Below the pieces are notes generated by a model. That model had not been told where the DNA came from. It did not search any database and saw nothing but the letters and a program-made list of their open reading frames with translations. Below, piece after piece: positions 56,738 to 64,000 of a stretch of 64,000 nucleotides of DNA (its first letter is position 1; each line of letters begins with the position of its first letter). Source of the DNA: Sphingomonas parapaucimobilis NBRC 15100 (GTDB lineage Bacteria; Pseudomonadota; Alphaproteobacteria; Sphingomonadales; Sphingomonadaceae); assembly GCF_000787715.1 (NCBI RefSeq), contig NZ_BBPI01000087.1, forward strand, positions 32,844-96,843, written 5' to 3'. The position numbers and the translations under genes are program-made.

Positions 56738-56843
56738 CTCCCCTCCCGCAGGCGGGAGGGGCCGGGGGAGGGCAAGGTGCCTCGCAGAGCATGGCTTGTG
56801 GCCTTGCCCCTCCCCAGCCCCTCCCCCTGACGGGAGAGGGGCT
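56738..56843. repeat. Inverted-repeat element, CCCCTCCCGC...GGGAGAGGGG type
   Basis: The left-end hairpin is CTCCCGCAGGCGGGAG; the right end is CCCCTCCCCCTGACGGGAGA. Inner arms GGGGGAGGGCAAGG and CCTTGCCCCTCCCC pair. It lies just after the pirin gene's 3' end. Confidence 0.75.
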
Positions 56844-56847
56844 TAAA

Positions 56848-57747
56848 TCACGGATAACTCACCGTCTTCGGGATTTCCGGTATTTCGATCCGCTCGGCAT
56901 CGTCCCCCGGCACCGTCGGAAACTCGCGCGCACGCCAGGCCCGCTTGGCCTCCTCGATCCGCTCGCGGCGGGAGGACACGAAATTCCACCATACATGCCT
57001 GGGCGTGGTGAACGCATCGCCGCCGCACAGCATCACCCGGCCGCCCGCTTCGGACCGCAGCGTCGTCGCGATTCCCGGCTTCAGGATATAGAGGCGCTGC
57101 GGCTCCAGCGTCATCCCCTCCAGGCTCGCCTCGCCCAGCGCGCAATACACTGCGCGTTCCTCGGCCGCCGCATCGATAGGGATGCTCCCGCCCGGCTCCA
57201 GCGCGATGTCGGCATAGATGGTGCCCGCATAGGTCGTGGTCGGCGCGCGCTGTCCCCACAATTCGCCCATGATGATCCGCGCGGTCGCACCCTGCCCTTC
57301 GATTTCGGGCAGCGCCTCGGCCGGAACATGCTCGAAGGACGGGTCGATTTCCTCCTGCGCTTCGGGAAGCGCGAGCCAGGTCTGGATGCCCGACAGCACC
57401 GGGCCTTGCGGCCGCGTCTCGCCCGGCGAGCGTTCGGAATGGACGATGCCATGCCCTGCCGTCATCAAATTCACCGCACCCGGTTCGATCACCAGGTCGC
57501 TGCCCAGCGAATCGCGGTGGCCGATCGCGCCGTCGAACAGATAGGTTACGGTCGCCAGGTTGATATGCGGATGCGGCCTCACGTCGATGCCGGAGCCGGG
57601 TTGCAGCTGCGCTGGCCCCATCTGGTCGAAGAAGATGAAGGGGCCGACCATCGTCCGCTCCTTGTTGGGTAGCGTCCGGTGAACCTTGAACCCGCCCAGA
57701 TCGTGGCTGGAGGGTTGCAGGGTGCGCAGCAGGAAATCGTCAAACAT
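56848..57747 (-). CDS. Pirin-family protein
   Basis: The 299-residue double cupin protein has the pirin N-domain metal site in DVRPHPHINLATVTYLF and HGIVHSER, and the C-terminal pirin domain with GELWGQRAPTTTYA. Some bacterial pirins act as quercetinases, others bind metabolic enzymes. It is the last gene of bolA-gst-nudix-pirin and overlaps the Nudix gene by eight bases. Confidence 0.93.
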   Translation of the reverse strand: MFDDFLLRTLQPSSHDLGGFKVHRTLPNKERTMVGPFIFFDQMGPAQLQPGSGIDVRPHPHINLATVTYLFDGAIGHRDSLGSDLVIEPGAVNLMTAGHGIVHSERSPGETRPQGPVLSGIQTWLALPEAQEEIDPSFEHVPAEALPEIEGQGATARIIMGELWGQRAPTTTYAGTIYADIALEPGGSIPIDAAAEERAVYCALGEASLEGMTLEPQRLYILKPGIATTLRSEAGGRVMLCGGDAFTTPRHVWWNFVSSRRERIEEAKRAWRAREFPTVPGDDAERIEIPEIPKTVSYP

Positions 57748-58201
57748 GGCTTTGCTCCGTGGGAGTCGGCTCCGTGGCGTCGAGCAGCGCGATCAGGTCG
57801 GCCGGGAAATAGGGTTCGGGGTGCATGGCCAGTTCTTCGCGGGAAAACCAGCGCCAGCTCTGCATGACCCGCTGTTCCAGCGCGGTGTGCCCTGCGCCGT
57901 TCACGTCATGCGCGTCGATGTCGACGCGGAAATAGCGTTCGTCGGCCTCGACCTCGACACCCTCGATGGTGCGGAACTCGACCTGCCGCCGCGCGACCTG
58001 CGGCCCGCAGTCGTGGTCGAGCCCGGTTTCCTCCCGCAACTCGCGGCGCGCGGCGTCCTCATAGCTCTCGCCGGGATCGACCGCACCGCCCGGCGTACAC
58101 CAGAAGGGCGGGCGGTCATCGGGGGTGAAGCGGAACATCAGCGTCCGGCCCGCCGCATCGACCAGCAGGATGCGCGCGGCGGGACGGGGTATGCGGATCA
58201 T
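57740..58201 (-). CDS. Nudix hydrolase
   Basis: The 153-residue enzyme carries the Nudix box GGAVDPGESYEDAARREL-REETGL (catalytic Glu residues intact). It cleaves nucleoside diphosphates linked to another group; the exact substrate is not readable. The start at 58201 overlaps the GST stop (ATGA) and its end overlaps pirin. Confidence 0.93.
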   Translation of the reverse strand: MIRIPRPAARILLVDAAGRTLMFRFTPDDRPPFWCTPGGAVDPGESYEDAARRELREETGLDHDCGPQVARRQVEFRTIEGVEVEADERYFRVDIDAHDVNGAGHTALEQRVMQSWRWFSREELAMHPEPYFPADLIALLDATEPTPTEQSHV

Positions 58202-58890
58202 TCGGCGTCAAGCTCCGGATAATGGCGGAAGATTCCGTCCTCATTGAACGCCTGCCGCCGGTCGCTGTCCAGATAGGCGGCGATGCCGGGCAAGGTCTCT
58301 GCACGGTCGTGCAGGGCGATGAGCGCGGGATAGTCACCCTCGACCGCCGCCATGCGCCTGGGAAACATGTAGCGCAGACCTGCGATCAGCTGGAACAGCG
58401 AGGTGTCGACCGGCGACCAGCGCCCGCCCGCCATCCACTCGCGGTCGCCCAGCGCATCCTCGAAATAACCGAGGAATTTGGGAAGCCGCTCCGCGCGGAA
58501 CTGGGCGGCGGCGCGGGCGGCTTCGGGCTTCTGTTCGTGATAATAGGCGCCGGTGGCGACCGGGTGATGGACGTTGTGCGCCTCGGCCACCATGTCGCTG
58601 ATCGTCAGTTGCAGCTGGTTCAGCCAGACGCGGTCGCCTGCCGGTGCCAGATCGTGCCGCTCGGTCAGCCAGTGGAGGATGTTCGCGACCTGCGCGATCA
58701 TCTGCCCCCCTGCCCGCAAATATGGCGGGGCGAAGGGCAGGCGGCCACCTTTCCGCATATCGGCGAGCAAGGCCTCGGCCCCCTCCTCCACGCCCCGGTC
58801 GCGATAGGCCAGACCTGCGGCCTCCAGCGCCAGCCGGACGAACTCGCCGCGCCCCGGCAGGCCGGGCCAGTACCACAGGTCATAGGGCAT
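58198..58890 (-). CDS. Glutathione S-transferase family protein
   Basis: This 230-residue protein has a thioredoxin-like N-domain (YDLWYWPGLPGRGEFVRLAL, LPFAPPYLRAGGQMIAQVANI) and a helical C-domain (GDREWMAGGRWSPVDTSLFQLIAG). It resembles sigma-like GSTs. The ATG at 58890 has GGAG upstream. It follows bolA after four bases. The substrate is unknown. Confidence 0.9.
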   Translation of the reverse strand: MPYDLWYWPGLPGRGEFVRLALEAAGLAYRDRGVEEGAEALLADMRKGGRLPFAPPYLRAGGQMIAQVANILHWLTERHDLAPAGDRVWLNQLQLTISDMVAEAHNVHHPVATGAYYHEQKPEAARAAAQFRAERLPKFLGYFEDALGDREWMAGGRWSPVDTSLFQLIAGLRYMFPRRMAAVEGDYPALIALHDRAETLPGIAAYLDSDRRQAFNEDGIFRHYPELDAE

Positions 58891-58894
58891 GGAA

Positions 58895-59179
58895 TTATTC
58901 TCCGGGCGTCTTCGCACTGATCGCCAGCGCGTGGATGCGTTCCGACAACAGATCGGCGAGCGCGTGGTTCACCATGCGCTGGCGGGCGACGCGCGACTGG
59001 CCGGAGAAAGCGGGCGATTCGACGATGACGCGGAAATGGCTCTCGCCGGTGCCGTCATCGCCCAGATGGCCGCGATGCATCGCGCTTTCGTTGATGACCT
59101 CCAGATGCGTGGGGGCCAGCGCCCGGGTCAGGCGGTCGGTGATCTGATCGGCGATGGATGCGGTGGTGATATCGGTCAT
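58895..59179 (-). CDS. bolA: BolA-family protein
   Basis: This 94-residue BolA protein partners monothiol glutaredoxins in iron-sulphur handling. It has ALAPTHLEVINESAMHRGH, GESHFRVIVESPAFSG and the signature QRMVNHALADLL. The ATG at 59179 gives normal family length; the frame is open upstream toward the divergent J-protein gene, 40 bases away. It is first in bolA-gst-nudix-pirin. Confidence 0.94.
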   Translation of the reverse strand: MTDITTASIADQITDRLTRALAPTHLEVINESAMHRGHLGDDGTGESHFRVIVESPAFSGQSRVARQRMVNHALADLLSERIHALAISAKTPGE

Positions 59180-59219
59180 GGCCCCTATATAGACGGTTTT
59201 TCGGGACAAGCGGATAGCC

Positions 59220-59849
59220 GTGGCGCGTTGGTCGAGCAGCGAAACACCCAAGGACAAACCCCCAAGGGAGAAAACGGGCGCGCGTTTTCACGGCCGGGTC
59301 GAGAACACCGGCCGCGGCTGCGATCATGCCGGTTGCGAGGAAGCGGGCGAGTTCCGCGCACCGCCGCCTGAGGGCACGCGAAGCGGCGACGGGCCGGGCC
59401 AGTTCCGCTGGTTCTGCCTGGAGCATGTCCGCGCCTTCAACAGCCGCTATAATTTCTTCGACGGCATGAGCGCGGACGAGATCCACCGCGCCCAGCGCCC
59501 CTATGCGGGCTGGGAACGCGAGACGCGCGCCTTCGCGCAAGGCGGCACCGATCCGGGGCCGCGCTGGGCCGATTTCTCCGATCCCTTGGACGCCATCGCC
59601 GCCCGCTATCGCCGGGAGGCTGCGCCCGAGCGGTCGGACGGCAAGCCGCTGTCGGGGCAGGATCGCGAAAGCCTGAAGGTGCTGGGGCTGGAGGCGAATG
59701 CCGATCGGAGTGCGCTGCGGCGGCGCTATAGCGAGTTGGTGCGGCGCTATCATCCCGACCGCAACGGCGGGGATCGCAGCCACGAATCGCGACTGCAGAA
59801 GGTGATCGCGGCGTATCAGCAGCTGCGCCAGGCGCCGGCCTTCGCCTGA
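59220..59849 (+). CDS. J-domain protein with a Cys/His N-terminal motif
   Basis: The 209-residue protein has an N-terminal module with Cys34, Cys39, Cys66 and His69 (RGCDHAGCEEAG and WFCLEHVRAFN), which could bind zinc, and a C-terminal J domain (about residues 148-205; HPD in RRYHPDRNGGDRS). It would stimulate DnaK. The start is GTG at 59220, divergent from bolA. This J-protein beside bolA and upstream of CobS/CobT is a conserved alphaproteobacterial neighbourhood as I recall it. Confidence 0.88.
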   Translation: MARWSSSETPKDKPPREKTGARFHGRVENTGRGCDHAGCEEAGEFRAPPPEGTRSGDGPGQFRWFCLEHVRAFNSRYNFFDGMSADEIHRAQRPYAGWERETRAFAQGGTDPGPRWADFSDPLDAIAARYRREAAPERSDGKPLSGQDRESLKVLGLEANADRSALRRRYSELVRRYHPDRNGGDRSHESRLQKVIAAYQQLRQAPAFA

Positions 59850-59854
59850 ATGCT

Positions 59855-59881
59855 TATTCCTCCCCTTGCAGGGGAACAATT
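59855..59881. repeat. Internally deleted copy of the CCTCCCC...GGGGAGG element
   Basis: TTATTCCTCCCCTTGCAGGG runs straight into an A-rich end (AACAATTTT). It keeps both outer edges of the element at 18458-18580 but lacks the middle, as if one hairpin had been fused from the two ends. It lies between convergent genes. Confidence 0.6.
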
Positions 59882-60649
59882 TTACTTGCGCGGTCCGACC
59901 AGTCCGAATCGCGCGCCCTGCGGGTCGAGCACCGACATCGAATAGTCGCCGCCTGGTATCTCGACCGGCCCATATTCGATCGTCCCGCCCAGCTCGGTGA
60001 CCCGCGCCGCCGCCGCGTCGATATCCTCGACCGCGAAATAGAATCGCCACCCCGGCGTACCGCCCGGCGGGCAGCCCATCAGCGCGCCCAGCATCACCGG
60101 GCCATCGGCCAGGAAGCGATATTCTCCCAGCTCGCCCATCGGCATCCCGCCCTGATGGCTCCAGCCGAAATGCCGTCCGAAAAAGGCCAGTGCCCGGTCG
60201 GGATCGCTGGCGATCCGCTCGTTCCAGACGACATGACCGATCGCAGGGCCGGTGCCATGCTCGACGAAGGCGCGCGACGGCTGGTCGCCGTTCTCGGCCG
60301 CCATCAGATAGAAGGGCGCGCCCAGCGGATCGGTGACCAGCGCCATGCGCCCCACCCCCTCCATCGTCCAGGCCGGCATCAGCACCTGTCCGCCATCCTC
60401 GACGATGGCCCCCAGCGATTCGTCGACATCGACCACCGGCAGATATCCGAACCAGACCGGCCCGCCCGGCGAACCTTCGGGACGCTGCATCAGACCCCCG
60501 ATCGCCTCGCCTTCGGGCGTTGCGAAGATGCGATAGTCGATCCCGTCGATCCCGCTGTCGCCGACCTGCCAGCCGATGACATGGGTGTAGAAATCCTGCG
60601 CCGCCACGATGTCGTCGGCCAGCAATTCGTACCAGATGAAATTCGCCAT
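59882..60649 (-). CDS. VOC-superfamily protein with two glyoxalase-like domains
   Basis: The 255-residue protein contains two VOC modules (about residues 5-118 and 130-252). Examples are FIWYELLADDIVAAQDFYTH at the first and VVWNERIASDPDRALAFFGR at the second. The typical VOC end motif appears as VLDPQGARFGLVGP. Such 27-kDa-antigen-type proteins include hydroxylases and dioxygenases but most are unassigned. The ATG at 60649 fits. It is divergent from cobS. Confidence 0.88.
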   Translation of the reverse strand: MANFIWYELLADDIVAAQDFYTHVIGWQVGDSGIDGIDYRIFATPEGEAIGGLMQRPEGSPGGPVWFGYLPVVDVDESLGAIVEDGGQVLMPAWTMEGVGRMALVTDPLGAPFYLMAAENGDQPSRAFVEHGTGPAIGHVVWNERIASDPDRALAFFGRHFGWSHQGGMPMGELGEYRFLADGPVMLGALMGCPPGGTPGWRFYFAVEDIDAAAARVTELGGTIEYGPVEIPGGDYSMSVLDPQGARFGLVGPRK

Positions 60650-60837
60650 GACCGCGCCCGCCCTTTTACCTGACAGATCAAATGCTTGCCCCGCCCCGCG
60701 ACTCGCATGCCGGGGGCCTGAGGATGACCGCCAAACCATCGTCCCGCAATCGCCGGAAGACCCGTTTCGTGCGATCACCGCCATTGAGTAGGGAGCCGCG
60801 CTTGGCCTAAGGCGTTGAGCGACGAGACGAGGGCCTG

Positions 60838-61842
60838 ATGACCGATATCCCGAATATGCTTCCCGACAGCCGCGATACGACGATCCTCGACGCACCCGAC
60901 AAGATGGTGTCGGTGCGCGACCTGTTCGGCATCGACACCGATATGGAGGTTCCGGCCTTCTCGGTATCCGACGAGCGCGTCCCCGATCTCGATCCCGCCT
61001 ATGTGTTCGATCCCGACACCACGCTGGCGATCCTGGCGGGCTTTGCGCACAATCGCCGCGTGATGGTGCAGGGCTATCACGGCACCGGCAAGTCGAGCCA
61101 TATCGAACAGGTCGCCGCGCGGCTGAACTGGCCGTGCATCCGCATCAACCTGGACGCGCATATCAGCCGCATCGACCTGATCGGCCGCGACGCCATCGTC
61201 CTGAAGGACGGGCAGCAGGTGACGGAATTTCGCGAGGGCCTGCTCCCCTGGGCGCTCCAGACCCCGACCGCGCTCGTGTTCGACGAATATGATGCGGGCC
61301 GCCCCGACGTGATGTTCGTGATCCAGCGCGTGCTGGAAACCGAGGGCAAGCTGACCCTGCTCGACCAGAACCGGGTCATCCGCCCCAACAAGTGGTTCCG
61401 CCTGTTCGCCACCGCCAACACGGTGGGCCTGGGCGATACCAGCGGGCTGTATCATGGTACGCAGCAGATCAACCAGGGCCAGATGGACCGCTGGAACATC
61501 GTGGTCACGCTCAACTATCTGCCCGCCGCGACCGAGGCGCAGATCGTGCTCGCCAAGTCGGGCGAATATGACAAGCCCGACGGCAAGCAGCTGGTCGAGA
61601 ACATGGTCCGCGTCGCCGACATGACCCGCAAGGGCTTCATCAACGGCGACATCTCGACCGTCATGAGCCCGCGCACGGTCATCACCTGGGCGCAGAACAC
61701 GCTGATCTTCGGCGATCCGGGCTTTGCCTTCCGGCTGTCGTTCCTCAACAAGTGCGACGAGAACGAGCGCGCACTGGTGGCGGAATATTATCAGCGCGTC
61801 TTCGGCAAGGACCTGCCCGAAAGCGTCGTCGGCCGGGCCTGA
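60838..61842 (+). CDS. cobS: CobS-type AAA+ ATPase (MoxR class)
   Basis: This 334-residue ATPase matches CobS of the aerobic cobaltochelatase. It has the N-terminal [19 protein letters not shown], Walker [11 protein letters not shown] (Lys85), Walker [15 protein letters not shown], sensor [19 protein letters not shown] and RTVITWAQN. In the known complex CobS and CobT energise CobN for cobalt insertion. No cobN or other cobalamin gene is in the window, so the pair may serve another chaperone-like role. cobT follows after three bases. Confidence 0.93.
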   Translation: MTDIPNMLPDSRDTTILDAPDKMVSVRDLFGIDTDMEVPAFSVSDERVPDLDPAYVFDPDTTLAILAGFAHNRRVMVQGYHGTGKSSHIEQVAARLNWPCIRINLDAHISRIDLIGRDAIVLKDGQQVTEFREGLLPWALQTPTALVFDEYDAGRPDVMFVIQRVLETEGKLTLLDQNRVIRPNKWFRLFATANTVGLGDTSGLYHGTQQINQGQMDRWNIVVTLNYLPAATEAQIVLAKSGEYDKPDGKQLVENMVRVADMTRKGFINGDISTVMSPRTVITWAQNTLIFGDPGFAFRLSFLNKCDENERALVAEYYQRVFGKDLPESVVGRA

Positions 61843-61845
61843 TCC

Positions 61846-63669
61846 TTGGCGAACGACACCCCTCTCGACCGGTTCAAGGCGGTCCTTGGCGGCACGGCGC
61901 GGACCATCGCGCAGGAGCCGGAGGTCGAACTCGCCTTCACCGCCGATGCGCCGACATCCTCGGGCAAGCATATCCGCGTGCCGATGCCGGGTCGCGCGCT
62001 GCCGCCCGAACAGGTGGCCGAGGCGCGCGGCTTTGCCGATGCCTTTGCGCTGCGGCTGAAGCTGCACGACACGGCGCTCCACGCGAAGGCCGCCCCGGTC
62101 GAGGCAGTGGCGCGGGCCGTGTACGATGCGGTGGAAACCGCGCGGATCGAGGCGCTGGGCGCGCGCGGCTATGCCGGGATCGGCGACAATCTGGCCCATG
62201 CGCTGGACGTACGGTTGCGCTCCGACCCGCTGACGCGGGCGCGCAACCGCGACGAGGTGCCCTTGTCGACCGCGCTGGGCCTCCTCCTGCGTGAGCGGAT
62301 GACGGGACGGCCTTCGCCAGCCGAGACCGCACCCGCTTTGGCGCTGGTCCGCGACTGGCTGGAGGGGGCGACGAACCTCGACGCGCTGGCGGGCGCGATG
62401 GACGACCAGAAGGCGTTCCAGTCGCTGACCGCCAGGATGCTTGCCGATCTCGAACTCGCCGAGCCACCCGCCGAGCCCGATCAGGCCGATGAAGGCGGCG
62501 ACGATCAGGAAGGCGAGGACGAACAGCAGCAGGACGAGAGCGAAGAGGATAACGACGAGCAGGGCCAGGGCGAAGGTGAGGTCGAGGCCCGCGCGGAGAA
62601 GCGCGATTCCGACAGCGAGGATGGCGAGTCGCAGGAGCAGAGCCAGGACTCGCTCGACGATCTCGACGGCGAACCCGGCGAGGATGGCGACGAAGGCAGC
62701 CAGCCGACGCGCCCCAACCGACCGCTTAACGATCTGGCGTCGCAGTTCGACTATAAGCCCTGGACCACCCAATATGACGAGGTGATCGCGGCGGGCGAGC
62801 TGTGCGACGCAGACGAACTGGCGCGGCTTCGCGGCTATCTCGACCAGCAGCTGGCGCATCTGCAATCGGCGGTGTCGAAGCTCGCCAACCGGCTGCAACG
62901 CCGTTTGATGGCGCAGCAGTCGCGGTCGTGGGACTTCGACCAGGAAGAGGGCATTCTCGACGCCGCACGCCTTGCCCGCGTGGTGGTCAATCCCGGCCAG
63001 TCGCTGTCCTACAAGATCGAGCGCGACACCGATTTCCGCGACACCGTCGTCACGCTGCTGATCGACAATTCGGGCTCGATGCGCGGGCGGCCGATCGGCA
63101 TCGCGGCCATCTCCGCCGACATCCTCGCGCGCACGCTGGAGCGGTGCGGGGTGAAGACCGAGATCCTCGGCTTCACCACCCGTGCGTGGAAGGGCGGGCA
63201 GAGCCGCGAGACGTGGCTGGCCGCCGGACGTCCGCCGCAGCCGGGGCGGCTGAACGACATTCGCCACATCGTCTACAAGCAGGCGGACGAGCCGTGGCGA
63301 CGCGCGCGCAACAATCTCGGCCTGATGATGCGCGAGGGGCTGCTCAAGGAAAATATCGACGGCGAAGCGCTGATGTGGGCACACAGCCGGTTGATCGCGC
63401 GGCCCGAGGAGCGGCGCATCCTGATGGTCATCTCCGACGGTGCGCCGGTCGACGATTCCACCCTGTCGGTCAATTCGGGCAGCTATCTGGAACGGCATCT
63501 GCGCCAGGTGATCGGCTGGATCGAGAGCAAGAGCCCGGTCGAGCTGATCGCGATCGGCATCGGCCATGACGTGACGCGTTACTATGCCCGCGCAGTGACG
63601 ATCATGGACGCCGAGCAGCTGGGCGGCACGATCATCGAGCAATTGGCCAGCCTGTTCGACACCGAATGA
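61846..63669 (+). CDS. cobT: CobT-type VWA protein
   Basis: The 607-residue partner of CobS has an N-terminal helical domain (about residues 1-205), a very acidic Glu/Asp/Gln linker (about 205-290; [20 protein letters not shown]) and a C-terminal VWA domain with an intact MIDAS motif DNSGSMRG (Asp407, Ser409, Ser411). The start is TTG at 61846. It ends with an ATGA overlap with the ribbon-helix-helix gene. The function is as for CobS; outside cobalamin clusters it is unresolved. Confidence 0.93.
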   Translation: MANDTPLDRFKAVLGGTARTIAQEPEVELAFTADAPTSSGKHIRVPMPGRALPPEQVAEARGFADAFALRLKLHDTALHAKAAPVEAVARAVYDAVETARIEALGARGYAGIGDNLAHALDVRLRSDPLTRARNRDEVPLSTALGLLLRERMTGRPSPAETAPALALVRDWLEGATNLDALAGAMDDQKAFQSLTARMLADLELAEPPAEPDQADEGGDDQEGEDEQQQDESEEDNDEQGQGEGEVEARAEKRDSDSEDGESQEQSQDSLDDLDGEPGEDGDEGSQPTRPNRPLNDLASQFDYKPWTTQYDEVIAAGELCDADELARLRGYLDQQLAHLQSAVSKLANRLQRRLMAQQSRSWDFDQEEGILDAARLARVVVNPGQSLSYKIERDTDFRDTVVTLLIDNSGSMRGRPIGIAAISADILARTLERCGVKTEILGFTTRAWKGGQSRETWLAAGRPPQPGRLNDIRHIVYKQADEPWRRARNNLGLMMREGLLKENIDGEALMWAHSRLIARPEERRILMVISDGAPVDDSTLSVNSGSYLERHLRQVIGWIESKSPVELIAIGIGHDVTRYYARAVTIMDAEQLGGTIIEQLASLFDTE

Positions 63670-63911
63670 GCCGGATCGCCGCCCCGGCGGAGGGTTTTGT
63701 CGGCCCGGTGAAGCGGTCGATCACCATCGCGGGCCACGCGACCTCGATCAGCCTGGAGCCGGTGTTCTGGGCGGCGCTGGAGGATGCGGCGGTGGCGCAC
63801 GCCCTGCCGCTGTCGGCGCTGGTGGCGGAGATCGACGCGCTGCGCATCGTCGCGGACGACCCGCCCAATCTGGCGAGCGCGATCCGGTCGTGGCTGTTCC
63901 TGCGACGGTGA
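63666..63911 (+). CDS. Ribbon-helix-helix domain protein
   Basis: The 81-residue protein has the RHH_4 pattern: [20 protein letters not shown], then [14 protein letters not shown] and [14 protein letters not shown]. The domain is DNA-binding in related regulators, so this is a candidate regulator of unknown target. It overlaps cobT (ATGA) and is expressed with it. Confidence 0.85.
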   Translation: MSRIAAPAEGFVGPVKRSITIAGHATSISLEPVFWAALEDAAVAHALPLSALVAEIDALRIVADDPPNLASAIRSWLFLRR

Positions 63912-63917
63912 TTTGGT

Positions 63918-64000
63918 TCGCGCAGAGGCGCGGAGGGCGCAGAGGCGGGAGTGGCCGAGGGGCGTCCATTTTCTTGAGCCTTTCTTCTCCGCGCCCTCGC
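63918..64000. repeat. Inverted repeat cut by the window end (CGCAGAGGCGCGGAGG type)
   Basis: GCGCAGAGGCGCGGAGGGCG near 63921 faces TCTCCGCGCCCTCGC at the last 15 bases. This looks like the start of another intergenic repeat pair that continues beyond the window. Confidence 0.5.

Noticed and set aside
62450..62720. Acidic tract of CobT as a frameshift or repeat expansion
   Set aside because: The frame is continuous into an intact VWA domain, and an acidic linker is normal for CobT.
60775..63642. A minus-strand open frame of 955 codons
   Set aside because: It runs antisense to cobS and cobT, which have clear motifs; the translation shows no domain.
61846..63669. CobT as a magnesium chelatase BchD/ChlD subunit
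   Set aside because: The N-terminal AAA domain of BchD is absent, and the upstream partner matches CobS rather than BchI.

Overview
The window looks like chromosomal DNA from a high-GC alphaproteobacterium of the Sphingomonadaceae, probably Sphingomonas or a close relative. This rests on gene content: a MipZ division regulator, a 5-aminolevulinate synthase (C4 haem route), a zinc-free 41-residue L36, NodT-type outer membrane lipoproteins, a BolA/J-protein/CobS/CobT neighbourhood, and many inverted repeats of a kind common between sphingomonad genes. No prophage, transposase, CRISPR array or rRNA operon was seen; two tRNA genes are present.

Layout. 1-17 kb is an envelope and export region. 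It holds an MlaA-like protein, a glycine-zipper protein, a beta-barrel protein, a heavy-metal-type RND pump with adaptor and outer membrane factor, an ABC exporter, a two-component system, and a divergent MacA-MacB-outer-membrane-factor operon. 17-25 kb holds tRNA-Lys, folK, a family-5 uracil-DNA glycosylase, the agmatine-degrading enzymes AguB and AguA, an M28 peptidase and small secreted proteins. 25-31 kb holds rpsD, a chorismate mutase, trmJ, a GIY-YIG protein, nrdR, glyA and rpiB. 31-37 kb holds a Uma2-type protein, hemA, murI, plsY, dprA and a GNAT acetyltransferase. 37-46 kb holds topA, panC, a mipZ/J-protein/phosphohexomutase operon, an M14 carboxypeptidase and rpmJ. 46-54 kb holds two L,D-transpeptidase-type proteins, hisG-hisD, an AAC(6')-like acetyltransferase, nusB-thiL and an S9 peptidase. 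54-64 kb holds infA-maf-rng-yacG with tRNA-Phe, a bolA-gst-nudix-pirin operon, and a J-protein, CobS, CobT and ribbon-helix-helix group.

How the genes fit together. Many neighbours overlap by 1-8 bases (ATGA, GTGA or TGATG), so translational coupling is common: macA/macB/OMF, the two-component pair, plsY/dprA/GNAT, mipZ/J-protein/phosphohexomutase, hisG/hisD/acetyltransferase, infA/maf/rng/yacG, gst/nudix/pirin and M28/aguA. Much of the non-coding DNA of any size consists of repeats. One family carries the core CTTCGACTTCGCTCAG (17 copies, 14 of them as seven inverted pairs). A second family is CCTCCCC/GGGGAGG-ended elements of about 100-135 bases. A third type occurs once near 32 kb.

Most of the content is housekeeping. 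The parts most worth a second look are the CobS/CobT AAA+/VWA pair with no cobalamin genes nearby, a repeat that encodes the end of a GIY-YIG protein coupled to trmJ, an AAC(6')-like gene inside a his/nusB gene string, an 11-base-period box in the macA/two-component divergent promoter, and a HAD hydrolase lacking its motif II Thr/Ser. All coordinates and starts come from reading the sequence; no database search was run.
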